Notes under the pieces: model-generated
The model's input: the letters and a program-made list of their open reading frames with translations, nothing else
The model's database searches: none
Told to the model about the DNA's origin: nothing
In this document: one piece after another, positions 16,301 through 25,149 of the stretch
Numbering within the stretch: the stretch's first letter is position 1
Layout: every line of letters starts with the position of its first letter
Position numbers and translations under genes: made by a program
Source of the DNA: an uncultured Cohaesibacter sp.
GTDB taxonomy: Bacteria > Pseudomonadota > Alphaproteobacteria > Rhizobiales > Cohaesibacteraceae
Direction: 5' to 3'
Length of the DNA stretch: 64,000 bases
Assembly: GCF_963667045.1 (NCBI RefSeq)
Contig: NZ_OY762934.1
Span: forward strand, 1,171,501-1,235,500

Positions 16301-17134
16301 CTATTTAATACCAGCTCGCATGAAACTTTGAACAAACTGGCGCTGGAAAAGCAGAAAGCCCACAAGAAGCGGCCCGGAGGTCATCAGCGTGGCGGCGTTG
16401 ATCACCGACCACTCAACCCCGGACTCGGTCATGGAGAAGACCGACAGGCCGACCGTCAGAGGGCGGGTTTGGACCGAGTTGGTGACGATCAGCGGCCAGA
16501 GGAAATCATTCCAGTGGGCAGAGACCGAGACAAGACCGAAGGCCAGATAGGTAGGCTTGGCCAGCGGAATGTAAACCCGCCAGAGCGTGCCAATCAGCCC
16601 TTCCCCCTCGATCCGTGCCGCGTCGTCCAGCTCTTTGGGGATGGTCATGAAGGTCTGGCGCAGAAGGAAGATGCAGAAGCCCGACGCGAAATAGGGCAAG
16701 CCGATTGCGAGAATGGTATCGACCAGTCCAAGCATGCTCATGGTCTCGTAGTTCTTGACCAGAAGGATGTCCGGCGTGACCATCAGCTGCAACAGCACCA
16801 GCGTGAAGAGGATGTTCTTGCCGGGAAATTTCAACCGCGCAAAGGCATAGGCCGCCAGTGTGCTGAGCACGAGCTGGGCGGTGAGTGTCATCGCCACCAG
16901 CATCATGGTGTTGAGGAAATAGCGGGCAAACGGCGCTTGCACCCATGCCTTCGGGAAATTCTCAAGGGTCAGCGGGGCAGTCAGCGAGAAATTCGTTTCA
17001 TAGGCGGACGGGTGGAACGCCGTCCAGACGGCATAGGCCAGCGGCAGGATCCAGAGAATGGCCAGAAGCCACGCGCCAAGGGTGAGCAGCGCCCGGTCCA
17101 GACGGGCTGCTAGAGTGATATCCTGAGCGGTCAT
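16301..17134 (-). CDS. ABC transporter permease, MalG/UgpE type
   Basis: The 277-aa inner-membrane permease has about six hydrophobic helices and the EAA loop ELDDAARIEGEGLIGTLWRVYIPLAKP at residues about 180-206, the docking site for the ATPase. The N-terminal LRILP-like segment (LLAILWILPLAYAVWTAF) is typical of carbohydrate/glycerol-3-phosphate importers of the CUT1 class. Its ATG overlaps the stop of the partner permease. Confidence 0.92.
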   Translation of the reverse strand: MTAQDITLAARLDRALLTLGAWLLAILWILPLAYAVWTAFHPSAYETNFSLTAPLTLENFPKAWVQAPFARYFLNTMMLVAMTLTAQLVLSTLAAYAFARLKFPGKNILFTLVLLQLMVTPDILLVKNYETMSMLGLVDTILAIGLPYFASGFCIFLLRQTFMTIPKELDDAARIEGEGLIGTLWRVYIPLAKPTYLAFGLVSVSAHWNDFLWPLIVTNSVQTRPLTVGLSVFSMTESGVEWSVINAATLMTSGPLLVGFLLFQRQFVQSFMRAGIK

Positions 17135-18000
17135 CTGTAATGCACCTTACGATCGAGCCAGAAGAACTGGCCAATGGCCAGAAGGGAGAGGACGGCGAGG
17201 ATCACCACGGTCATGGCGCTGGCAGGCGCAGTGTCCCAATATTCGAAGGCCACCTCATAGATGTGATAGAGCAGCAGCCTTGAAGCATTGTTCGGGCCCC
17301 CTTGCGTCATGATGAAGATATGGTCGATCAGCCGCACCGAATTGATGATGGCATTGACCATGATGAACAGGGTCGTCGGCATGATCAGTGGCACCGTCAC
17401 GCGGCGAAAGAAGGTCCAGCGCCCGGCCCCTTCAAGGCTGGCCGCCTCGCGCAGCTGGGTGGGGATGGTCTGTAGCGCGGCGAGATAGAAGATCATGAAG
17501 AAACCGGCATTCTTCCAGACAGCAACCACCAGAACCGTGTAGAGCACCGTGTCGGTGTTGCCCATCCAGTTCTGGGCAGGCAGGCCAAACAGCCCGCGGA
17601 TCTGGTCGATGAGGCCAAAGCTCGGCGTGTAGAAAAACAGCCAGATGTTGCCGACGGCAATCATCGGCAGCACGGTGGGTGTGAAAAAGGCCATACGCAG
17701 GAAGGACAGTCCGGCCATGCGATTGTGCACGAACAGCGCCATGACCAGCGCGATGATGATGGACGCCGGAATGGTGATGGCCGAATAAATCAGGTTGTTC
17801 CAGCAGGAGCGAATGAAGACATCATCCTCCAGCAGATAGCGGTAATTCTCCAGCCCGACGAAATGGGCCGGGCGACGGCCATGGGGCGTGGAGAAGAAGC
17901 TGCTGATGACGGTTTCAATGGCCGGAATATGGGTAAAGCCCATGAGCAGCACCATTGCGGGCAGCAGAAGCAGCAGGGCATATATCCAGTCGCGTCTCAT
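17131..18000 (-). CDS. ABC transporter permease, MalF/UgpA type
   Basis: The 289-aa permease has about six hydrophobic helices and an EAA loop QLREAASLEGAGRWTFFRRVTVPLIMP near residue 200. It pairs with the downstream permease as the translocation pore. The ATG at 18000 has GAGG with 7-base spacing; the frame is open 36 bases further without a good site. Located between the binding protein and the UgpE-type permease. Confidence 0.92.
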   Translation of the reverse strand: MRRDWIYALLLLLPAMVLLMGFTHIPAIETVISSFFSTPHGRRPAHFVGLENYRYLLEDDVFIRSCWNNLIYSAITIPASIIIALVMALFVHNRMAGLSFLRMAFFTPTVLPMIAVGNIWLFFYTPSFGLIDQIRGLFGLPAQNWMGNTDTVLYTVLVVAVWKNAGFFMIFYLAALQTIPTQLREAASLEGAGRWTFFRRVTVPLIMPTTLFIMVNAIINSVRLIDHIFIMTQGGPNNASRLLLYHIYEVAFEYWDTAPASAMTVVILAVLSLLAIGQFFWLDRKVHYR

Positions 18001-18090
18001 TTCTGGCCTCAATTGCGAGCATGTCGCGCAAGTCAAACAGACGCGAGGGAAGTCTCCTCCCCTCGCGATGGGTCAATCCGCAAGGCGGGA

Positions 18091-19371
18091 TCAGCGGTAG
18101 TTCTTGAGAACCCGCTCGGCCTTGTCCTGAGCTTCCATGAGGGCGTCTTCCGGGGTCTTTTCACCGGCCAGCGCTGCGTGGATGGCATCGTTGAGGAAGT
18201 TGGTCACCTTCTGGTTCTCATAGGTGGAGAGCTCGGCGACAGCATACTCAAGCTGGTCACGGGCAACGGCAGCCTGCGGCACGTTCTTGGCGTAGGCTTT
18301 CATGGCTTCGGTTTCCCAGGCAGCAGGGCTTGGCGCGACATAGCCGGTGGCGATGGACCATTTGGCAGCCTGTTCCGGTTCGGTCATCCACTTGACGAAC
18401 TGGACAGCGGCTTTCTTCTGTTCCTCGGTAGCATCCTTGAACAGAACGAAGTTGCCGCCGCCGGTTGGCGCACCGTAGCGCTCATGTTTCGGCAGGAAGC
18501 CGACGCCGAAGTCGAACGGTGCGTTGGTGCGAATGTTGGTGAGGTTCCCGGTGGTGGTCCAGATCATGGCGGCTTCACGCTCGAAGAAGGCCTTCGGCGT
18601 TGCCGCCCAGGCGGTCACGCCCTCTTCCATGATCTTCTCTTGCTTGGCCATCTTGACGAGGAAGGTCAGGGCTTCGACAACCTTCGGGTTGGCAAAGTCG
18701 GTCTGGTTGCCGTCCGCATTGGCAAGGATGGCACCGGCCGGGGTGGAAAGCCCCTGGAACAGCCAATATGGGAAGCCGTCGAGCGGAATGCGCAGACCCC
18801 ACTGGGTGACGTTGCCGTTGGCGTCCTTCTTGGTCAGCTTGTGGCCGTATTCAACCATTTCTTCCCAGGTGGCAGGCGCCTTTTCCGGGTCGAGGCCAGC
18901 CTCCTTGAAAGCTTCCTTGTTCCAGTACATCACCGGCGTCGAGCGCTGGAACGGAATGCCCCAGGTCTTGCCGCCGGTCTGGCTGTTCAACATGAAGGCC
19001 GGATAGAAGGAGCCGAACCATGCCTTTCCTTCGTCAGCAGACACGAAATCATCGAACGGCTCGATAAGATCCTGGTCGATCAGGGTGAACATGTCGGTGG
19101 AGAGCAGAACGGAAAGCTGCGGAGCGTTGCCGCCGCGGGCTGCCGTCATGGCCTTGGTCAGAGCGTCGGTGTAGGAACCGGCGTAGATCGCATCGATTGT
19201 CACATCCTTGTGGGATTTAACATAATCTTCGGTCAGCGACTGAATGGTGTCAGCCGCCTTGCCACCGACCGAGACCGGGAAATAGAACTGCAGATCAACA
19301 GCAAATGCCGGAACGGCGATCGCCGAAAGCAGAGCAGCAGCAAGCGTGGATTTCAGAAAATGGGAAGCCAT
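18091..19371 (-). CDS. Extracellular solute-binding protein, UgpB-like
   Basis: This 426-aa periplasmic protein begins with a signal peptide (MASHFLKSTLAAALLSAIAVPAFA, cleavage after AFA near residue 24). The mature part, with FYFPVSVGGKAADTIQSL, IDAIYAGSYTDALTKAMTAARGGNAPQ and PFQRSTPVMYWNKEAFKEAGLDPEKAPATWEEM, follows the pattern of the glycerol-3-phosphate/glycerophosphodiester-binding protein UgpB. The ligand is therefore guessed to be a glycerol-phosphoester or sugar. The ATG at 19371 has AAGGA upstream. It lies 53 bp after the ATPase gene. Confidence 0.9.
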   Translation of the reverse strand: MASHFLKSTLAAALLSAIAVPAFAVDLQFYFPVSVGGKAADTIQSLTEDYVKSHKDVTIDAIYAGSYTDALTKAMTAARGGNAPQLSVLLSTDMFTLIDQDLIEPFDDFVSADEGKAWFGSFYPAFMLNSQTGGKTWGIPFQRSTPVMYWNKEAFKEAGLDPEKAPATWEEMVEYGHKLTKKDANGNVTQWGLRIPLDGFPYWLFQGLSTPAGAILANADGNQTDFANPKVVEALTFLVKMAKQEKIMEEGVTAWAATPKAFFEREAAMIWTTTGNLTNIRTNAPFDFGVGFLPKHERYGAPTGGGNFVLFKDATEEQKKAAVQFVKWMTEPEQAAKWSIATGYVAPSPAAWETEAMKAYAKNVPQAAVARDQLEYAVAELSTYENQKVTNFLNDAIHAALAGEKTPEDALMEAQDKAERVLKNYR

Positions 19372-19424
19372 GGGTATGGTCCTTGTTATCCTGTTTGACT
19401 GAAAGAAATGGATTTGGTTATCGA

Positions 19425-20510
19425 TCAAGGCTCAAAAGCCGCGATCAGTTGCTTGGACTTGATGAGACGTGTCCCTGATGCCTTGTCGAACAAGGCCAAC
19501 TCCTCAGGGGCGAAGGAAAGGGAAACCGCGTTGCCCGCGGCAAAGTCGCTGCGCCCGGAAGCGCGCACGGTGATCAGCTCATCGCCAATGCGGCAGTCGA
19601 GCATGGTGTCGGCCCCCTGGAATTCGGCGGCAACGATGGTGGCGGCAAGACGGCCATCTTCCGACGGGGTCACCGCTTCTGGCCGCAGACCGAGCATCAG
19701 GCCGGTGCCTGCCTCGCGTTCCAGCCGTTCGCCGATCGAACCGAGGGCAGAAGCCTCGAACAGGCTCATGGGTGGCGTGCCGATGAAACGGGCGGCAAAA
19801 GTGGTGCGCGGCTCATCATAGAGCGCGCGCGGGGCATCGATCTGTTCCACCGCACCGGCATTCAGCAGCACCACCTGATCGGCCATGGTGATGGCCTCGG
19901 CCTGATCGTGGGTGACATAGACCATGGTGAAGCCGAGCTTCTTTTGCAAAGCCCGCAACTCGACCCGCATTTCGTGGCGCAGCTTGGCATCAAGGTTGGA
20001 CAGCGGCTCATCCATCAGGCAGATGGAGCGCTCGGCAATGACGGCGCGGGCCAGCGCCACGCGCTGCTGCTGACCGCCGGACAACTCGCCAGGTTTGCGT
20101 TCCAGCAGGTTTTGAAGGCCCATCAGCTCGGCCACGGCCTGCAATTTTTCGTCGCGCTGCTGCTTGGGTTCCTTGCGGGTCTTGAGACCGAAAATGATGT
20201 TCTCGGCGACATTGAGATGCGGAAACAATGCGTAGGACTGGAACACCATGGACAGGTCGCGCTTGTCCGGCGAGCGACGGGTTACGTCTTCATCGCCGAT
20301 CATCACATGGCCTTCGCTGGCCGCCTCGAGACCGGCAATGATGCGCAACAGGGTCGACTTGCCACAGCCGGAAGGCCCCAGCAGCGCCGTGAAGGACCCG
20401 GCAGGAATGGTAAGGCTGACGCTGTTGAGAGCCAGCACCTTGTCCCAGCGCTTGGAAATGCCCCGAAGCTCGATGGAACGCCCGTGGTGAGATGGATGTG
20501 CAGCGGTCAT
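19425..20510 (-). CDS. ABC transporter ATP-binding protein, UgpC/MsmX type
   Basis: A 361-aa ATPase with Walker A GPSGCGKST near residue 45, Q-loop VFQSYALFPHLNV, signature LSGGQQQRVALARA, Walker B ICLMDEPLSNLD, switch His VYVTHDQ, and a C-terminal TOBE regulatory domain from about residue 240 (GLRPEAVTPSEDG). This length and order is typical of MalK/UgpC. The start overlaps the DeoR stop by 4 bp (ATGA). Confidence 0.94.
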   Translation of the reverse strand: MTAAHPSHHGRSIELRGISKRWDKVLALNSVSLTIPAGSFTALLGPSGCGKSTLLRIIAGLEAASEGHVMIGDEDVTRRSPDKRDLSMVFQSYALFPHLNVAENIIFGLKTRKEPKQQRDEKLQAVAELMGLQNLLERKPGELSGGQQQRVALARAVIAERSICLMDEPLSNLDAKLRHEMRVELRALQKKLGFTMVYVTHDQAEAITMADQVVLLNAGAVEQIDAPRALYDEPRTTFAARFIGTPPMSLFEASALGSIGERLEREAGTGLMLGLRPEAVTPSEDGRLAATIVAAEFQGADTMLDCRIGDELITVRASGRSDFAAGNAVSLSFAPEELALFDKASGTRLIKSKQLIAAFEP

Positions 20511-21325
20511 TGCTTGACTCTTTCATGAATGGGGCGACCGGCCTCGGGCTGATCGTCACGCCTCGTCTGGCTGGCGATGATCAGGTCAGCCGCGCCAAGC
20601 CCGCCTTGCAGCTGGTGCGGAATGGGTTCGTCGCAGAAGATGCAGGACACATCAGACAGGTGACCGCCACGAACATGGGCCGTCCGGCTGAACTTGCTGT
20701 GATCCATGACGAGAAAGGAGCGGCGACAATTCTTGAGGATCGCGCGGCGACTACCCACCTCGGCTTCGGAGAAATCGAGGAGACCGCCGTCGGGGCTGAC
20801 CCCCGCGACACCGAAAATGCCGAAGTCGACCTCGAAGCGATCAAAGAAGGCTTCCACTTCCGGCCCGAGAATATCCTTATCGCCGGGGCGGACAGAGCCG
20901 CCCGCAAGCGTCACCGACCAGTCATGGCGCTCGCTCGCTTGCATGGCGACATTGAGGTTGTTGGTAAAGACCTTCAGATTGGCCCGCTCCTGTAGCGCCT
21001 CGATGACCATTTCCGGCGTCGTACCGATGGACAGGGCAATCGAGCTGCCGTCCGGAATGTGGCGGGCAACCTCGAGAGCAATCTGCCGCTTGGCCTTGAC
21101 ATTCATGATCTTGCGCTTGGCATAGAGCAGATTGCCGCTGACCGGTGGTGGCTCGACCCCTCCCCAAACCCGACGCAACTCACCCAGCTCGCACAGGGCA
21201 TTGACATCGCGGCGAATGGTCTGGGTGGAGACATTGAACTGGTCCGACAGGGCATCAATGGCGGAGAAGCCGCTTTCGGTTACCGTCCGGATGATCTCCA
21301 GTTGCCGTTCGCTATAGTGTTTCAT
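20507..21325 (-). CDS. DeoR/GlpR-family transcriptional regulator
   Basis: The 272-aa protein has the N-terminal DeoR helix-turn-helix (RQLEIIRTVTESGFSAIDALSDQFNVSTQTIRRDVNALCELGELRRVWGGV) and a C-terminal sugar-phosphate sensor domain with IALSIGTTPEMVIEAL, VFTNNLNVAM, LAGGSVRPGDKDILGPEVEAFFDRFEVDFGIFGVAGVS. This layout matches GlpR, whose inducer is glycerol-3-phosphate. It heads the Ugp-type operon and overlaps the ATPase gene, so it probably represses its own operon in response to an imported phosphoester. Confidence 0.9.
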   Translation of the reverse strand: MKHYSERQLEIIRTVTESGFSAIDALSDQFNVSTQTIRRDVNALCELGELRRVWGGVEPPPVSGNLLYAKRKIMNVKAKRQIALEVARHIPDGSSIALSIGTTPEMVIEALQERANLKVFTNNLNVAMQASERHDWSVTLAGGSVRPGDKDILGPEVEAFFDRFEVDFGIFGVAGVSPDGGLLDFSEAEVGSRRAILKNCRRSFLVMDHSKFSRTAHVRGGHLSDVSCIFCDEPIPHQLQGGLGAADLIIASQTRRDDQPEAGRPIHERVKQ

Positions 21326-21857
21326 TGTGCCCTGAACCGGTTTTCAGATTGTATCGAAAAGTGCGGGTCCAGACTGGCCGCCACCCTCCCCAAGAGAGGT
21401 GCGGTTCATGGCTTTCACCACTGTCCGCACCTCTTCAGCCTGGAGAGGCCAATTGCCTGACTGGACGTTTCGTGGGGGACGGTAGGCGGGGATTGTTTCA
21501 GCTATTTGAACGTTATGTGTCATTCAAATGAAATTGAGAGTGAACACAGGGAATTCGGCAGGAACGCTTTAGCCACTGTAAATTATGCATTTTTCCGAAA
21601 TAGTAGATTTAGGGGAAATGCTCAATTGATCAGAAATTCGCACATTGAACATGAATGGTCTGTGACGGACGAACCGGCCATCATGTCATCGGTCATGCCG
21701 CTCGCCCGGCGCAAACCTCTGCTCCGAAAGCCTCAGACACTGTCAGCAAAGAGTCGTCATTCCATTATCTGATTGTCATCTTGTCGCGGCATAGTCGCGC
21801 GACTTCGGAGCCGTGCACTCCTGTTCTCCGGAGCCAATCGAGCACAGGTGCATCACG
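21326..21857. other. Divergent regulatory region, DeoR operon / phosphodiesterase-like gene
   Basis: 532 bases, AT-rich at 21500-21640. The clearest signal is the inverted repeat at 21504-21529. No gene supported. Confidence 0.5.
21504..21529. promoter_or_regulatory. Inverted repeat, possible DeoR operator
   Basis: Perfect 7-bp arms ATTTGAA and TTCAAAT separated by 12 bp. It lies about 180 bp upstream of the DeoR start within the divergent promoter region. Assignment to this DeoR protein is inference. Confidence 0.35.
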
Positions 21858-22706
21858 ATGATCAAGAACCCGGACATGTTGAAATTCATCCATCTGACCG
21901 ACTGTCAGGTGGCCAGCTACGGACGTGCCCTTGAGGGACACGGTGCCTCGGCCAGACTGCGGGCAGCAATCGACAGCATCAACAGTGATCATCATGACGC
22001 CGATTTCGTCGTCGTCACCGGCGATCTCACCCTGCATGGCGACGATGCCTCCTATGAAGCCTTCGCACGGGAGCTGCGCCGGTTATCTGTTCCCTCTCAT
22101 CTGCTGTTGGGCAATCGGGACGATGTGCGCACCTTCCGCTTTCACTTCCCTGAAGCCCAGCGTTGCGACTGTGGCTATATTCAGGGTTCCAAACGGACGC
22201 CATTCGGGCTTTGCCTGTTTCTCGATACCAGCCACCCCGGCAGCATCGGCGGACGCTATTGCGAAGCGCGACGCAGATGGCTTGAAGGCGTTCTGAGGGA
22301 AACCGACGGGCCGGTGATGCTGTTCATGCACCATCTGCCGTTTGCCATCGATACGTCGGGAGCCAAAGACCGGCAGGTCAGCGATGAGGACGCCTTCTGG
22401 CGGCTGCTTGAACCCCACCGCCAGCGCATCCGGCATGTCTTCGTCGGCGATGCATTGCCCGTTGCGGCAGACAGCTGGCGCGGGTTCGCCATAACCTCAA
22501 TGCGCGGATATGCCCATGGAGCTCATGGCGTTCATGACGTTCATGACGTTCATGGAGCCCCTGATGGCGCTGCCCGCGCGATGGGCCAACTGGCCCTTGG
22601 GCACCACACACCAGCGTCAACCTACGGGGTGGTCATGGTGAATGCCGAACAGACCATGGTGCACATGCAGTCCTTCATGGCGCATGAGGTGCGCTTTGCT
22701 GTCTAG
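21858..22706 (+). CDS. Metallophosphoesterase-fold protein with degraded metal sites (probable pseudoenzyme)
   Basis: The 282-aa protein follows the GpdQ-type class III phosphodiesterase layout: FIHLTDCQ at residues 10-17, VVVTGD at 51-56, LLLGNRDD at 82-89, FLDTSHPG at 121-128, MLFMHHLPF at 154-162 and VFVGDALP at 194-201. The active family reads DxH, GD, GNHD/E, H and GHxH. Here DxH is DCQ (H17 to Q), GNHD is GNRD (H87 to R) and GHxH is GDAL, while D15, D56, N86 and H158/H159 remain. Bimetallic catalysis therefore looks lost. Residues 219-233 form an unusual (A/V)H(G/D) tandem repeat. ATG 21858 has AGGTG about 8 bases upstream. It lies between the DeoR operon and the phosphonate operon. Confidence 0.75.
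   Translation: MIKNPDMLKFIHLTDCQVASYGRALEGHGASARLRAAIDSINSDHHDADFVVVTGDLTLHGDDASYEAFARELRRLSVPSHLLLGNRDDVRTFRFHFPEAQRCDCGYIQGSKRTPFGLCLFLDTSHPGSIGGRYCEARRRWLEGVLRETDGPVMLFMHHLPFAIDTSGAKDRQVSDEDAFWRLLEPHRQRIRHVFVGDALPVAADSWRGFAITSMRGYAHGAHGVHDVHDVHGAPDGAARAMGQLALGHHTPASTYGVVMVNAEQTMVHMQSFMAHEVRFAV
22512..22556 (+). repeat. Five 9-bp tandem units encoding His-rich (A/V)H(G/D) triplets
   Basis: Five consecutive 9-bp units of the form GYN-CAT-GRN encode AHG AHG VHD VHD VHG in the phosphodiesterase-like protein; units 3 and 4 are identical (GTTCATGAC). This is a young coding microsatellite-like expansion that puts a histidine at every third residue. Confidence 0.75.
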
Positions 22707-22738
22707 CGCCAGCAGCCCCGTTCGCCCTCTCACTCCGA

Positions 22739-24328
22739 TCAATCGGTAATGATGGCCCCATCGGGTGTCATCAGATAGCGGGCCAGTGTCTCGTCCATAT
22801 GGCGGGCGCGGAGATCGAGCAGTTTCTCGGCATAGATCAGCCGCGTGCGCAGATAGGCCTCCTCCTCTGCCACATTGACAAGGCACTGCGGATCCTTTTG
22901 CAGATCGAACAGCAGCGTTGCAAAGCCGGGAATGTGCACATAGTGGAACGTCTCGTCGCGCAGTACGGCCAGCGAGCATTCCTCCTGCCGCATCCGCGCC
23001 TTGAGATCGGCGCGGCTTGAACGCTGGGCGCGGAAGTCGAACTCATAGAAGGCCGTATCGCGCCATCCGCTCACCGGATTGCCGCAGACATGCTCCATCA
23101 GCGATGTGCCATCAAGCGCATTGCTCGCCTCTTCGCCGAAGATCTCCAGCAGGGTCGGGAAGATATCGGCGCTGGAAGTGAAGGCACTGACCGTCTCGCC
23201 CCTGCCCCCCTCGGGCGTGCGGATGATCAGCGGGATATGATAGCTTTGGGCATGAAAGCCCCCCTTGCCCAGCAGCCAGTGGTCGCCCATCATTTCGGCA
23301 TGATCGGAGGTGAAGATGAAAACCGTATTCTCCCAGAGCCCCCGCGCCTTGAGGCTGGAGATCAGGCGACCTATGGCGGCATCGACTTCCGAAATCATAC
23401 CGTAATAAAGAGCCCGGATCCGGCTGATATCATGGGCAGAGAGATCCCTGACCAAACCATCCGGATTCGGATTGCCCTCTTCATCATAGGTGAGGAAACT
23501 CGACAACCGGTTGTGCGCCATCATCAGTTCGGCGAAGGGATGGCTGGCCGCTTCCGCCGTTGGGCTGGTGTGACGGGCAAAGCCCGGCGTGCTGTTACGC
23601 CCGGCACCATCAACCTTCGAATCATCACCCTCAGCATCAAGGGAGCCGTCATACATGCTGTTGTAGGGTTCGGGCACGACAAATGGCGGGTGCGGGCGGA
23701 TGAAGGAGAGATGGGCAAAGAAGGGCGCATCTTCTCCCTGCAGCTCATCCAGCCAGTCTTCCATCTTCTCCAGCAGGAAAGCCGTGGGCGTTTCGTCTGC
23801 GCCATAACAGGGAGGCAGCATCGAGACCCGCTCACCCGGCTCCATCGGCGGGGTATGAGCGTCAAAGCGGGTTTCGATATCATGGCCGCGCTTTTTCAAC
23901 CATGACACCCATGCCTTGTCATCCTCCAGCAGCAACTGGCGAACTTCCATGCCGGGCAGCACATTCTCATAGGTGGTGAGAGCCGGATCATCCGGTGCCA
24001 GAATGCGCGGGTCGAGCGAAGTGTCGGTGTAGCCGAACAGGGTCGGCCTGTAGCCAGCCCGCCGCCCCGCCTTTGCCAGCGTATCAAAGCCATCGGCCAA
24101 CGGCGCGCCATTCTGCACCACCCGATGATTCATCTGGTAAAGCCCCGTATAGAGCGAGGCCCGTGCCGGAGAACAGGGGGCCGTGGTGCAATAGTGATTG
24201 CGGAACAGCACGGCATCGGCAGCCAACGCATCGAGATTGGGGGTCCTGATCGTCGGGTGCCCGACGGCCCCCAGACAGTCGCCGCGCCACTGATCGGCAG
24301 TGATGAGAATAATATTCGGTCTCGACAT
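22739..24328 (-). CDS. Phosphonate monoester hydrolase/phosphodiesterase of the sulfatase family
   Basis: The 529-aa enzyme has the alkaline-phosphatase-superfamily sulfatase fold. Metal residues begin at D12-Q13 (ITADQWRGD). C52 in APCSPARAS (C-x-P-x-R) is the cysteine that is converted to formylglycine. Further matches are TGLYQMNHRVVQN, GYTDTSLDPR, HLSFIRPHPPFVVPEPY, FTSDHAEMMGDHWLLGKGGFH, YEFDFRAQ and LLFDLQKDPQ. These follow the phosphonate monoester hydrolases studied from Rhizobium and Burkholderia rather than choline sulfatase or arylsulfatases. It starts 24 bp after phnX, ending the phosphonate operon, so it likely frees phosphonates such as 2-aminoethylphosphonate from esters. No signal peptide, so it acts in the cytoplasm. 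A formylglycine-generating enzyme is not in this window. Confidence 0.85.
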   Translation of the reverse strand: MSRPNIILITADQWRGDCLGAVGHPTIRTPNLDALAADAVLFRNHYCTTAPCSPARASLYTGLYQMNHRVVQNGAPLADGFDTLAKAGRRAGYRPTLFGYTDTSLDPRILAPDDPALTTYENVLPGMEVRQLLLEDDKAWVSWLKKRGHDIETRFDAHTPPMEPGERVSMLPPCYGADETPTAFLLEKMEDWLDELQGEDAPFFAHLSFIRPHPPFVVPEPYNSMYDGSLDAEGDDSKVDGAGRNSTPGFARHTSPTAEAASHPFAELMMAHNRLSSFLTYDEEGNPNPDGLVRDLSAHDISRIRALYYGMISEVDAAIGRLISSLKARGLWENTVFIFTSDHAEMMGDHWLLGKGGFHAQSYHIPLIIRTPEGGRGETVSAFTSSADIFPTLLEIFGEEASNALDGTSLMEHVCGNPVSGWRDTAFYEFDFRAQRSSRADLKARMRQEECSLAVLRDETFHYVHIPGFATLLFDLQKDPQCLVNVAEEEAYLRTRLIYAEKLLDLRARHMDETLARYLMTPDGAIITD

Positions 24329-24352
24329 GATGAGGGCTCTCTTAGATAACGA

Positions 24353-25126
24353 TCAGAGTGTTTCGATGAGGGCTGGCAGATCGGCCACCGTATCGATGAC
24401 ATGGTCCGCCCCACCCTCCTTGAGCAGCACGGTTGCAGCCTGTCGCAAGCGGGCAATTTCCTCTTCAGGCATGGCCGCCAGTTCTTCCGGTGTCCGGCCG
24501 ACAAAATTGCCCGACAGCGCCAGTCCGACGGTAATGCAGCCGGCGGCAACGCCTTCCTGCAGGCCGGGCACCGTGTCGTCCACCTTGATGACCGCAGAGG
24601 GCGGATAGACTGCCAGATCCACAAAGGTCTGATACATGCCGAGTGGGCCGGGGCGCCCTTCGGCGAGGTCATCGGCGCAGATGAGATTGTCCGGCTCGAA
24701 CCCCTGTGCTTTGACCACAGGCAATACATGCTCCATGATCGATCGGGTGTAGCCGGTGGTCGAACCGATCCTGATCCCGCGCGCCCTCAGCCAGGCGATG
24801 GTGTCAAGCGCACCGGGGACGAGGTCGGCATAATCGGCGGCGACCTTTTCGTTCATCGGCACGAAGATCTCATAGATACTGTCGACATCCGCATCGGTCG
24901 GGGCATGGCCATAGTTTGCCAGCCACTGGGCTGCGATGTCCCCATCGTCCATCATGGCGCGGATATGGTTCCATTTCGGCAGCCCCATCGGAGCCCGGGC
25001 CTGCTCGATGGAAGCCTTTATGCCGAACTGCTCGAAGCATTTGACGAACACGCCCATTGGCGCAAAGCTGCCAAAGTCAACCAGCGTTCCAGCCCAGTCG
25101 AACACAACGGCCTTGATCTCTTTCAT
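24353..25126 (-). CDS. phnX: Phosphonoacetaldehyde hydrolase (phosphonatase)
   Basis: PhnX, a HAD-superfamily enzyme, breaks the C-P bond of phosphonoacetaldehyde to give acetaldehyde and phosphate. In this 257-aa protein the nucleophile motif is FDWAGTLVDFG (D10, T14), the Schiff-base lysine is K51 in ARAPMGLPKWNHIR, and later HAD motifs appear as STTGYTRSIM and VIKVDDTVPGLQEG (acidic pair near residues 185-186). Length and motifs fit. It lies 23 bp after phnW and 24 bp before the ester hydrolase gene. Confidence 0.96.
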   Translation of the reverse strand: MKEIKAVVFDWAGTLVDFGSFAPMGVFVKCFEQFGIKASIEQARAPMGLPKWNHIRAMMDDGDIAAQWLANYGHAPTDADVDSIYEIFVPMNEKVAADYADLVPGALDTIAWLRARGIRIGSTTGYTRSIMEHVLPVVKAQGFEPDNLICADDLAEGRPGPLGMYQTFVDLAVYPPSAVIKVDDTVPGLQEGVAAGCITVGLALSGNFVGRTPEELAAMPEEEIARLRQAATVLLKEGGADHVIDTVADLPALIETL

Positions 25127-25149
25127 GGGTCTTCTCCTCTGGGTGGCCT

